This document shows positions 1 to 6,709 of a stretch of DNA of 6,709 bases, one piece after another. Both the position numbers and the translations under genes were made by a program. Positions within the stretch are counted from its first letter, which is position 1. Each line of letters opens with the position of its first letter. Origin of the DNA: Candidatus Aminicenantota bacterium (GTDB taxonomy: Bacteria; Acidobacteriota; Aminicenantia; Aminicenantales; UBA8522); assembly GCA_003524335.1 (NCBI GenBank), contig DQHV01000238.1, positions 1 through 6,709 on the forward strand, given 5' to 3'. The notes beneath the pieces are model-generated. The model had not been told where the DNA came from. It was given only the letters and a program-made list of their open reading frames with translations, and ran no database searches.

Positions 1-1566
1 GAAAAGGCACCACGGCCAGCTCGAGCCAAGAAAAAGACGGGGCCGCGGAGAGCTTTCCCGTTGCCGAGCAAAGCCGTATTCCCCGCCCTGATCCTCTTGT
101 CCGTTGCCATCCTGGCGATCATCCTATGGCGCCTTGTTTTCAGGCCATCGAAAGGCCCACAGCTGCTGCCCGCTGCATCCCCTCAGTTCTCCTTGGCCAT
201 CCTGCCTTATGAAGACCTCTCCCCGGCCAAGGACCGCCAGTACCTTGGTGCTGCCATAGCCGAAACCCTGATCCGCTCGCTCGGAAAGATTGACAATCTC
301 TATATCCCTGCATTCGCTTCATCGTCCTCTTTTCAGGGAAAGGCCCTCGACAGCCGGCAAATCGGCCGCCGTCTGCACGTCGATCGTTATCTGGAGGGGA
401 CATTCGAGGAGCGGGATGACAAAATCAAGATCGATGTCCGTCTCCTCCGGACCGATTCAGGCACACCTCTCTGGTCCGGACAGTATGAGCGCAGCAGCAG
501 CGAAATCTTCGCCGTCCAAGAGGAGATCGCCCGGGCGGTCCTGAAGTCCCTCGGGGTGGCCGGGCTGCCCGACAGCGTCGCTCCACTGCGCACGGGAGCC
601 CCGGCGAATTTTGAAGCCTATGACCTTTATGCGCAGGCCCGCTTCCTGATGAACAAGAAGGGAAAGGACAACCTTGAAAAGGCTATCGACTTCTTCTCCA
701 AGGCCGGAGCCCAGGATCCCGCCTTCGCGCTGGCCTTCACAGGACTCGCCGATGTCTATATTCAGCTGGCCGACGGCCATCATTGGACACCCGACAAGGC
801 TATCCCCAAGGCCAAAGAAGCGGCCTTGAAAGCGCTTCTTCTCGATTCCGGACTGTCCGAAGCCCACACGGCCTTAGCCAGGATCAAGACAAACTACGAA
901 TGGGATTTCACCTGGGCGGAGAAAGAATACCGGGAGGCCCTGAGGATAGACCCTGATAATGCGGCCGCTCGCCAAGCCTATGCGCTTCTCCTTTCGGCTT
1001 TGGGCCGGCACGGGGAAGCGGTCAAAGAAAGCCAATTGGTCCAGGCACTCAACCCTGCCAGCTCCGAAGTCAACGCTCAGGCCGGCTTGGTCCTCTATTT
1101 CGCCAGGCTATATGAACAGGCGGCAGCAGAGCTCAAGAAGGCGCTGGCAACCGATCCGTTGTATCCAGGCCACCATCTTAATGCGGCGCTTGTCCAGATC
1201 CAACTGGGTCAGTTCGACTTGGCCAGGAAATCGCTCGAGGAGGCCGAAGACCTCGGCGCAGACCGGATAGAAGCCCGGCTCCGCCGGGCCTGTATCCACG
1301 CCCGCCAGGGCCAGAGGCAGGAGGTCGGCCTTATCCTCACCGAAGCCTTCAGCGCGGCCAAGCAGACCTATGTTTCGCAGCTGTCTATGGCGTTGGTCTA
1401 TGCGGGCCTCAACGAAAGGGACCAGGCGATCGCCTGTCTGGAGAATGCGCTCGCCGACCGCGATGCCTCGCTGATCTTCATGAGGGTCCACCCATTCTTG
1501 GATTCAGTCCGTGGAGACCTCCGCTTCGTCGGCCTGCTTCAAAAGCTCGGGCTGGGGCCTTATTAG
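1..1566 (+). CDS. Membrane-anchored TolB/FlgO-like domain and TPR protein, C-terminal part (5' end outside window)
   Basis: The frame is open from base 1 to the TAG at 1564-1566, so the gene probably begins upstream. A TTG at 61 with GGAGAG at 47-52 is the only local start candidate, and I do not favour it. Counting from base 1, residues 1-20 are a Lys/Arg/Pro-rich linker and about 26-47 form a single hydrophobic helix. About 63-185 resemble the TolB/FlgO-like domain (motif LAILPYEDLS, then a region ending in GTPLWSGQYER), and about 204 to the end are helical TPR-type repeats with recurring A-x-x-x-Y/L-P patterns. In Acidobacteriota-like genomes this arrangement typically follows an N-terminal Ser/Thr kinase or winged-helix DNA-binding domain. 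That part is not visible here, so the signalling output is unknown. The basic linker puts the N-terminus in the cytoplasm and the TolB-like/TPR part outside the membrane. The gene runs into the convergent oxidoreductase with two bases between stops. Confidence 0.85.
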   Translation, partial: EKAPRPARAKKKTGPRRAFPLPSKAVFPALILLSVAILAIILWRLVFRPSKGPQLLPAASPQFSLAILPYEDLSPAKDRQYLGAAIAETLIRSLGKIDNLYIPAFASSSSFQGKALDSRQIGRRLHVDRYLEGTFEERDDKIKIDVRLLRTDSGTPLWSGQYERSSSEIFAVQEEIARAVLKSLGVAGLPDSVAPLRTGAPANFEAYDLYAQARFLMNKKGKDNLEKAIDFFSKAGAQDPAFALAFTGLADVYIQLADGHHWTPDKAIPKAKEAALKALLLDSGLSEAHTALARIKTNYEWDFTWAEKEYREALRIDPDNAAARQAYALLLSALGRHGEAVKESQLVQALNPASSEVNAQAGLVLYFARLYEQAAAELKKALATDPLYPGHHLNAALVQIQLGQFDLARKSLEEAEDLGADRIEARLRRACIHARQGQRQEVGLILTEAFSAAKQTYVSQLSMALVYAGLNERDQAIACLENALADRDASLIFMRVHPFLDSVRGDLRFVGLLQKLGLGPY

Positions 1567-1568
1567 AA

Positions 1569-2906
<1,338 letters not shown>

Positions 2907-2910
2907 GGGC

Positions 2911-2917
2911 TCTCCTT
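2911..2917 (-). promoter_or_regulatory. Ribosome binding site that fixes the oxidoreductase start
   Basis: Read on the minus strand this is AAGGAGA, five bases from the GGAG core to the ATG at 2906-2904. It supports the shorter start over the one at 2960, which would place 18 non-family residues before the twin-arginine motif. Confidence 0.7.
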
Positions 2918-3006
2918 CCTCTTTCATCATGTCAAAAAAGTGTAGAAAAGTCACCACCAAGTTTGTATATTAGGAGACGATGAAAATGGTCGATTCCATG
3001 CCCCAG

Positions 3007-3012
3007 AGGAGG
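3007..3012 (+). promoter_or_regulatory. Strong Shine-Dalgarno of the TIM-barrel gene
   Basis: AGGAGG lies seven bases before the ATG at 3020. It is a near-perfect match to the anti-Shine-Dalgarno and the best ribosome binding site in the three-gene unit; the two downstream genes have weak or no such site, which fits translation coupled to this first gene. Confidence 0.75.
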
Positions 3013-3019
3013 GAAAGCC

Positions 3020-3871
3020 ATGACTCCACTCGGACGGCGTGAATTCCTGAAGTCAAGCACATTGGGTATGATGGCGGCGTCTTTCGACGCCGGGCGCAAA
3101 GGGCCGGTTTACCCTGACAGCAACGAAACCAGCGGAAAGGCGATTCGATTCGGTCTCGGGCTGGCCTCCTATACTCTCCGCGAATTCAATATCGAACAGA
3201 CGATCGACATGACCAAGAGGCTCGCCCTGGGAAAAATTATCCTGAAAAGTATGCACCTCCCGCTGGAAAGCCCAGAAGCCGACGTCGCCGCTGCAGCCCA
3301 GAAGGTCCGGGCAGCAGGACTCGACCTCTACGGCTGTGGGGTAGTCTATATGACCAATGAGGCCGAAGTCGAGCAGGGCTTCCGGTATGCCAGGGCGGCC
3401 GGCCTGAGGATGATCATCGGAGTGCCCAACCCCGAGCTCCTCGGTCTGGTCGAAAAGAAGGTCAAGGAATTCGACATCGCGCTGGCCATTCACAATCACG
3501 GCCCCGAAGATAAGCTCTATCCGACACCCGCCAGCGCTTATGAGAGGATCACGAAACTGGACTCCCGGGTCGGCCTGTGCATCGATATCGGCCACACTAT
3601 GCGGGCGGGGGTCGACCCCTCGGAAGCTGCCCAAAGGTGCGCCGGCCGCCTGCTCGATTTTCATGTCAAGGACGTGACTTCCGCCGCAAAGGAGGGCGAT
3701 ACGATCGAGATGGGCCGGGGCGTGATCGATATCCCGAAGTTTGTCCGGACCATTATCAAGCTCGGCTTTCCCGGGACTCTTGCCTTCGAGTTCGAAAAGG
3801 ATGGCAGCGACCCGCTGCCCGGCCTGGCGGAATCTGTGGGATACCTGAGAGGGGTTCTGGCGGCGCTCTAG
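3020..3871 (+). CDS. Xylose isomerase-like TIM-barrel (sugar phosphate isomerase/epimerase) protein
   Basis: A 283-residue protein of the AP-endonuclease-2 / xylose-isomerase-like TIM-barrel superfamily, whose members isomerise, epimerise or dehydrate sugars and inositols with a divalent metal. The N-terminus has a twin-arginine-like motif (GRREFLKS, residues 5-12), but the hydrophobic stretch after it is short and broken by Asp and Lys, so export is doubtful. The barrel begins near residue 43 (RFGLGLASYTL). Candidate metal or substrate residues are H79 (MHLPLE), H158 and H160 (IHNHGPE), D189 and H192 (CIDIGHT), H215 (DFHVKD) and E257 (FEFEKD). They follow the usual order of Asp, His and Glu ligands at the barrel rim; an early ligand that is Glu in tagatose-epimerase-type enzymes may be replaced by the His-Asn-His segment. 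It is the first gene of a unit with the kinase (21 bases downstream) and the transporter, so it probably acts on the same or a related sugar. Exact reaction unknown. Confidence 0.9.
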   Translation: MTPLGRREFLKSSTLGMMAASFDAGRKGPVYPDSNETSGKAIRFGLGLASYTLREFNIEQTIDMTKRLALGKIILKSMHLPLESPEADVAAAAQKVRAAGLDLYGCGVVYMTNEAEVEQGFRYARAAGLRMIIGVPNPELLGLVEKKVKEFDIALAIHNHGPEDKLYPTPASAYERITKLDSRVGLCIDIGHTMRAGVDPSEAAQRCAGRLLDFHVKDVTSAAKEGDTIEMGRGVIDIPKFVRTIIKLGFPGTLAFEFEKDGSDPLPGLAESVGYLRGVLAAL

Positions 3872-3892
3872 CCTGCGCTCGCCTCAATCCAC

Positions 3893-4888
3893 ATGGCCAT
3901 TGAAAGAAAAGCCTATGCCCGGGCCGGCTTGCTCGGGAACCCTTCGGACGGGTACTTCGGCAAGATCATCGCCATATCCGTCAAGAATTTTTCGGCTCGT
4001 GTCTTCCTCGACGAATCGCCCGATCTCAGGATTGAATGCTCCCCTCAAGACGAGGAAGTTTACGGGGACGATCGGGAATTCGTTGAGCGCCTTAACCTCT
4101 ATGGCTATTATGGAGGGACTCGGCTGATCAAGGCGGCGGTCAAGACCTTCTTCGACCATTGCCGCATCCAGACGATCCCCATCCGATCCAAGAACTTTGC
4201 GCTCCGCTATGACTCCGATATTCCCCGCCAGGTGGGACTGGGCGGCTCGAGCGCCATCATCGTCGCGGCCATGCGGGCGCTCATGGCGTTCCATGGCGTC
4301 TCGATCCCCGATGAAGTCCTACCAACTCTGGTCCTGCGCGCCGAGTTCAAGGAGCTGGGCATTAACGCAGGGTTTATGGACCGTGTCATCCAGGTCTATG
4401 AAGGCTGCGTCTACATGGACCTCAACCGCAGTCTGATCGAGGGAAGGGGTTTCGGCGAATACGAGCGGATTGATGCCGGCCTTCTGCCGCCTCTTTATCT
4501 CGCCTACAAACCCGACCTCGGAAAGGTCTCGGGCGCCGTGCTCAACGAGATCCGGATGGCCTATGACAGGGGCGACCCGACGGTCATCCGGACGCTCGAG
4601 GAAATCGCTGCCTTGGCGGAGGAGGGAAGGAAGGATTATGGGCGCGGCGACTTCAGCCGCTGGCCCGACCTGATGAACCGGAACTTCGACCTGCGGAGCC
4701 GGATAATGACGATCAGTCCGAACAACATGGAGATGATCCAGACGGCCCGCCGCTGCGGCGCCTCGGCCAAATTCGCCGGGTCCGGCGGCTCACTCGTCGG
4801 CATCTACAGGGACGAAGATATGTTCGAGCGCTTGAACCAGGAGCTCGGCAAATTGGGCGCCAAAGTCATCAGGCCTCAAGTTGTCTGA
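3893..4888 (+). CDS. GHMP family sugar kinase, glucuronokinase-like
   Basis: A 331-residue cytoplasmic GHMP kinase. The N-terminus (YARAGLLGNPSDGYFGK, residues 8-24) closely resembles plant glucuronokinase as I recall it, as do NLYGYYGG, the motif-2 phosphate loop PRQVGLGGSSAI at 111-122, the segment with Asp163 (GFMDRVIQVYEG, likely catalytic base region) and motif 3 (KFAGSGGS, 293-300). Similarity seems to run the full length. Glucuronokinase makes glucuronate 1-phosphate from glucuronate and ATP. Related GHMP kinases act on arabinose, galactose or heptose 7-phosphate, so the substrate is inferred, helped by the adjoining hexuronate-type transporter. The ATG at 3893 has no evident Shine-Dalgarno and lies 21 bases after the isomerase stop, so translation may depend on coupling. 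The TGA at 4886-4888 abuts the transporter ATG. No fused or adjacent pyrophosphorylase is seen. Confidence 0.9.
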   Translation: MAIERKAYARAGLLGNPSDGYFGKIIAISVKNFSARVFLDESPDLRIECSPQDEEVYGDDREFVERLNLYGYYGGTRLIKAAVKTFFDHCRIQTIPIRSKNFALRYDSDIPRQVGLGGSSAIIVAAMRALMAFHGVSIPDEVLPTLVLRAEFKELGINAGFMDRVIQVYEGCVYMDLNRSLIEGRGFGEYERIDAGLLPPLYLAYKPDLGKVSGAVLNEIRMAYDRGDPTVIRTLEEIAALAEEGRKDYGRGDFSRWPDLMNRNFDLRSRIMTISPNNMEMIQTARRCGASAKFAGSGGSLVGIYRDEDMFERLNQELGKLGAKVIRPQVV

Positions 4889-6187
4889 ATGACCGAGGAT
4901 TCCATGCCGCTTGAAGCTCAAACTGAGGCCAGACCGGGGAACTTCCGTTGGACAATTTGTGCCCTCCTGTTTTTCGCTACCACCATTAACTACATCGATC
5001 GCCAGATCCTGGGCATCCTGGCGCCCGAGCTCCAGAAAATCATCGGCTGGAGCGAGGTCGAATACGGCAATATCGTCACGGCTTTCCAGACGGCTTACGC
5101 ACTTGGGCTGCTTCTCTTCGGGAGGTTTATCGACAGATATGGGACCCGTATCGGGTACAGTATCGCAATCCTGGTTTGGAGCGTGGCCGCCATGGCCCAC
5201 GCGGCCGCCCGGACGGCCTTCGGTTTCGGCATCGCCCGTTTCACGCTCGGCCTCGGAGAAGCCGGCAACTTCCCTTCCGCCATCAAGGCGGTGGCGGAGT
5301 GGTTTCCCAAGAAAGAGCGGGCCCTGGCCACCGGGATATTCAACGCCGGCTGCAATGTCGGGGCCGTCATCGCGCCGGCCGTTGTCCCCTGGGTCACGGT
5401 CACCTTCGGCTGGCCAGCGGCTTTTCTGGCGACCGGGGCCATCGGGTTTATCTGGGTACTCTTTTGGATCCTGCTCTATGACGTCCCTGAAAAAAAGAAG
5501 CGCCTATCGCAGAAAGAGCTGGCCCATATTCTGAGCGACCCGGCAGAGCCGGCCCCCGAAAAGATCGGCTGGCTGCGCCTTCTGAAATATAAACAAACCT
5601 GGGCCATCGTCATCGGCAAGTTCCTGACCGACCCCATCTGGTGGTTCTATCTCTACTGGCTGGGCAAGTTTCTGAACGCCCGGTTCGGGCTGACCCTCAT
5701 CAAACTGGGATTACCCCTCATTGCCGTCTATGCTCTGGCCGATGTCGGCAGCGTCGGCGGGGGCTGGCTGTCATCGGCGCTCATCAAGAAAGGGGGGACA
5801 GTCAGCAGGAGCCGGAAGACAGTCATGCTGGCCTGCGCTCTGTGTGTCGTCCCGGTCATGGCCGCCAATCAGGTTTCGGGACTCTGGAGTGCCGTCCTCC
5901 TCATCGGGCTGGCCGCGGGCGCTCACCAGGCCTGGTCGGCCAATATTTTCACTTTCGCCTCCGACATGTTCCCCAAGAAAGCAGTCGGCTCGGTTACGGG
6001 ACTGGGTGGGATGGCCGGGGCGATCGGAGGCATGCTTTTTTCGACCCTGGCCGGACACATCCTGGAGTGGACGAAGAGCTACTTCATTCTGTTTATCATA
6101 TCCGGCTCCGCCTATCTCCTGGCGCTTGGAATCATCCAGGTTCTGGCGCCGAGACTAGAACCCGTCAATTGGGGACACCATACTTAA
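4889..6187 (+). CDS. MFS transporter, ACS family, hexuronate (ExuT-like)
   Basis: A 432-residue inner-membrane transporter with about 12 hydrophobic segments, the first near residues 20-40. It carries NYIDRQ (34-39) at the end of helix 1, an MFS loop-2/3 motif (GRFIDRYGTRIGY) and the block LGLGEAGNFPSAIKAVAEWF followed by PKKERA. These are hallmarks of the anion:cation symporter family that includes ExuT and GudP, which import hexuronates, glucarate and similar sugar acids by proton symport. Length is normal for the family. The ATG at 4889 directly follows the kinase TGA; an in-frame ATG at 4904 has a GAGGA four bases upstream (4895-4899) and could be the real start, removing five residues. 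The last six codons and TAA (NWGHHT) are encoded by an inverted copy of a dispersed repeat, so the native C-terminus may have been replaced. Uronate specificity is inferred. Confidence 0.93.
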   Translation: MTEDSMPLEAQTEARPGNFRWTICALLFFATTINYIDRQILGILAPELQKIIGWSEVEYGNIVTAFQTAYALGLLLFGRFIDRYGTRIGYSIAILVWSVAAMAHAAARTAFGFGIARFTLGLGEAGNFPSAIKAVAEWFPKKERALATGIFNAGCNVGAVIAPAVVPWVTVTFGWPAAFLATGAIGFIWVLFWILLYDVPEKKKRLSQKELAHILSDPAEPAPEKIGWLRLLKYKQTWAIVIGKFLTDPIWWFYLYWLGKFLNARFGLTLIKLGLPLIAVYALADVGSVGGGWLSSALIKKGGTVSRSRKTVMLACALCVVPVMAANQVSGLWSAVLLIGLAAGAHQAWSANIFTFASDMFPKKAVGSVTGLGGMAGAIGGMLFSTLAGHILEWTKSYFILFIISGSAYLLALGIIQVLAPRLEPVNWGHHT

Positions 6188-6191
6188 TTCC
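6167..6191 (-). repeat. REP-like repeat, inverted copy, overlapping the transporter's 3' end
   Basis: Read on the minus strand this copy is GGAATTAAGTATGGTGTCCC followed by CAATT. Over the 21-base core it matches each of the two downstream copies at 18 positions. It supplies the final codons and stop of the transporter gene. Confidence 0.85.
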
Positions 6192-6232
6192 AGCCGGATA
6201 CCACAACAGGGTGAATTGCGTATAGTGTCCCC
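6171..6232 (+). terminator. Long imperfect hairpin formed by two REP-like repeats; possible terminator or mRNA stabiliser
   Basis: Bases 6171-6190 can pair with 6213-6232 over 20 positions: 17 Watson-Crick pairs, one G-U and two mismatches, closing a 22-base loop. The stem overlaps the transporter stop codon. No U-tract follows, so it is not a classical intrinsic terminator; REP-type hairpins more often protect the upstream transcript from 3' exonucleases or serve Rho-dependent ends. The structure is seen in the sequence; the function is inferred. Confidence 0.5.
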
Positions 6233-6237
6233 ATAAT
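6213..6237 (+). repeat. REP-like repeat, first direct copy
   Basis: GAATTGCGTATAGTGTCCCC followed by ATAAT. It matches the second direct copy at 22 of 25 positions, and the two starts are 43 bases apart. It can pair with the inverted copy upstream. Confidence 0.85.
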
Positions 6238-6255
6238 CCTTTCATTTATAAATCG

Positions 6256-6280
6256 GAATTGCATATGGTGTCCCCATTAT
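6256..6280 (+). repeat. REP-like repeat, second direct copy
   Basis: GAATTGCATATGGTGTCCCC followed by ATTAT. It lies 16 bases before the elongation factor start codon. Its CCCCATTAT end is complementary to the segment containing that gene's Shine-Dalgarno. Confidence 0.85.
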
Positions 6281-6294
6281 TCATAATAGGGGAG
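6272..6294 (+). promoter_or_regulatory. Elongation factor ribosome binding site, inside a small hairpin
   Basis: AGGGGAG at 6288-6294 precedes the ATG at 6297 with an unusually short two-base gap. Bases 6272-6280 (CCCCATTAT) can pair with 6283-6292 (ATAATAGGGG) with one bulged A at 6288, which would bury the GGGG of the ribosome binding site. The left arm belongs to the second direct repeat copy. Confidence 0.5.
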
Positions 6295-6296
6295 CT

Positions 6297-6709
6297 ATGG
6301 CCACAGATTTCACAAGACTCCGGAATATCGGGATCAGCGCCCACATCGATTCCGGGAAGACCACGCTGACCGAACGGATCCTTTTCTACTGCCATAAAAT
6401 CCACAAGATGCACGAGGTTAAGGGCAGAGACGGAGTCGGCGCGACCATGGATTCGATGGATCTCGAGCGGGAGCGCGGCATCACCATTTCCTCGGCCGCT
6501 ACCAACGTCTCCTGGGGGGATCATACCATCAACATCATCGATACCCCCGGCCATGTCGATTTCACGATCGAGGTGGAACGGTCTCTCCGTGTGCTCGACG
6601 GCGCCATCCTGGTGCTCTGCTCGGTCGGCGGCGTTCAATCCCAGACCATCACCGTGGACCGTCAGCTCAAGCGCTACAAGGTCCCCTGCATCGCCTTCGT
6701 CAACAAGCT
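6297..6709 (+). CDS. fusA: Elongation factor G, N-terminal part (3' end outside window), mitochondrial/spd-type
   Basis: The first 137 residues of a translational GTPase that drives ribosomal translocation or, in some paralogues, ribosome recycling. The G1 P-loop is at 15-22 (AHIDSGKT), switch I ends in RERGITI at 58-64 with T63 as G2, G3 is DTPGH at 82-86, and the start of G4 (NK) is at 136-137, where the window ends. The Ser in the P-loop, the [16 protein letters not shown] segment (39-54) and ITISSAAT resemble mitochondrial EF-G1 and the bacterial spdEFG1 group more than the standard EF-G with AHIDAGKTTTTERILFY. Whether it is the only EF-G or a second copy cannot be told here. The start is supported by the family N-terminus and an upstream AGGGGAG. 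It is probably unrelated in function to the sugar cluster. Confidence 0.93.
   Translation, partial: MATDFTRLRNIGISAHIDSGKTTLTERILFYCHKIHKMHEVKGRDGVGATMDSMDLERERGITISSAATNVSWGDHTINIIDTPGHVDFTIEVERSLRVLDGAILVLCSVGGVQSQTITVDRQLKRYKVPCIAFVNK

Larger units (their letters stand above)
2907..3019. promoter_or_regulatory. Divergent intergenic region, likely holding promoters for both directions
   Basis: These 113 bases separate the starts of the minus-strand oxidoreductase and the plus-strand isomerase-kinase-transporter unit, so promoters for both should lie here or just inside the genes. The stretch is AT-richer than its surroundings. On the plus strand, TATATT at 2966-2971 resembles a -10 box, but I see no convincing -35 hexamer at 16-18 bases upstream. 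I see no clear operator palindrome. The assignment rests mainly on gene orientation. Confidence 0.45.

Noticed and set aside
2907..2960. Upstream ATG at 2960 as the oxidoreductase start
   Set aside because: It adds 18 residues before a typical Tat signal and would translate through the strong ribosome binding site at 2911-2917; the start at 2906 is better supported.
3053..3664. Minus-strand open frame of 203 codons inside the TIM-barrel gene
   Set aside because: It is fully antisense to a gene with clear family motifs and Shine-Dalgarno, has no recognisable domain, and is explained by GC-rich codon bias.
5641..6225. Plus-strand open frame of 194 codons overlapping the transporter in another frame
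   Set aside because: Its composition is Arg/Gly/Pro-rich without membrane segments or motifs, typical of an out-of-frame shadow of a GC-rich gene.
6213..6280. Two direct 25-bp repeats with an 18-bp gap, reminiscent of a minimal CRISPR array
   Set aside because: The copies are imperfect, the gap is too short for a spacer, a third copy is inverted, and no cas gene is present. A REP-like cluster fits better.
6259..6287. TTGCAT and CATAAT separated by 17 bases as a promoter for the elongation factor
   Set aside because: The -35 matches only TTG, and transcription would begin at about the start codon, excluding the good Shine-Dalgarno from the transcript.

Overview
The window looks like a GC-rich bacterial chromosome fragment with no phage or plasmid character. 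My best guess at the source is an uncultured lineage in or near Acidobacteriota / Aminicenantota. The guess rests on gene style only: a membrane-anchored TolB/FlgO-like plus TPR protein, Tat-tagged Gfo/Idh/MocA and TIM-barrel sugar enzymes, and an elongation factor G of the mitochondrial/spirochaete-like type. No rRNA or other decisive marker is present.

Layout: (1) 1-1566, plus strand, the C-terminal part of a large signalling-type protein with a basic linker, one membrane helix, a TolB/FlgO-like domain and TPR repeats; its N-terminus lies outside the window. (2) 1569-2906, minus strand, a Tat-signal Gfo/Idh/MocA oxidoreductase that converges on gene 1 with two bases between the stops. (3) 2907-3019, a divergent intergenic region. 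(4) 3020-6187, plus strand, a compact three-gene unit: a xylose-isomerase-like TIM-barrel protein, a GHMP kinase strongly resembling plant glucuronokinase, and an ACS-family (ExuT-like) MFS transporter. Spacings are 21 and 0 bases. (5) 6167-6280, three copies of a ~21-25 bp REP-like repeat, one inverted and two direct. The inverted copy supplies the last codons and stop of the transporter. (6) 6297-6709, the 5' part of an elongation factor G gene, whose ribosome binding site can pair with the nearest repeat copy.

Working together: the transporter family imports hexuronates and related organic anions. The kinase motifs and its similarity to plant glucuronokinase suggest phosphorylation of an imported uronic acid at C1. 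The isomerase-like and Gfo/Idh-like enzymes would rearrange or oxidise/reduce the same or a related sugar. I read the cluster as a candidate hexuronate (glucuronate/galacturonate) uptake and salvage locus built round a sugar-1-kinase rather than the usual UxaC/UxuAB catabolic route. This is inference from family resemblance and gene order. No nucleotidyltransferase that would turn glucuronate 1-phosphate into UDP-glucuronate is visible in the window.
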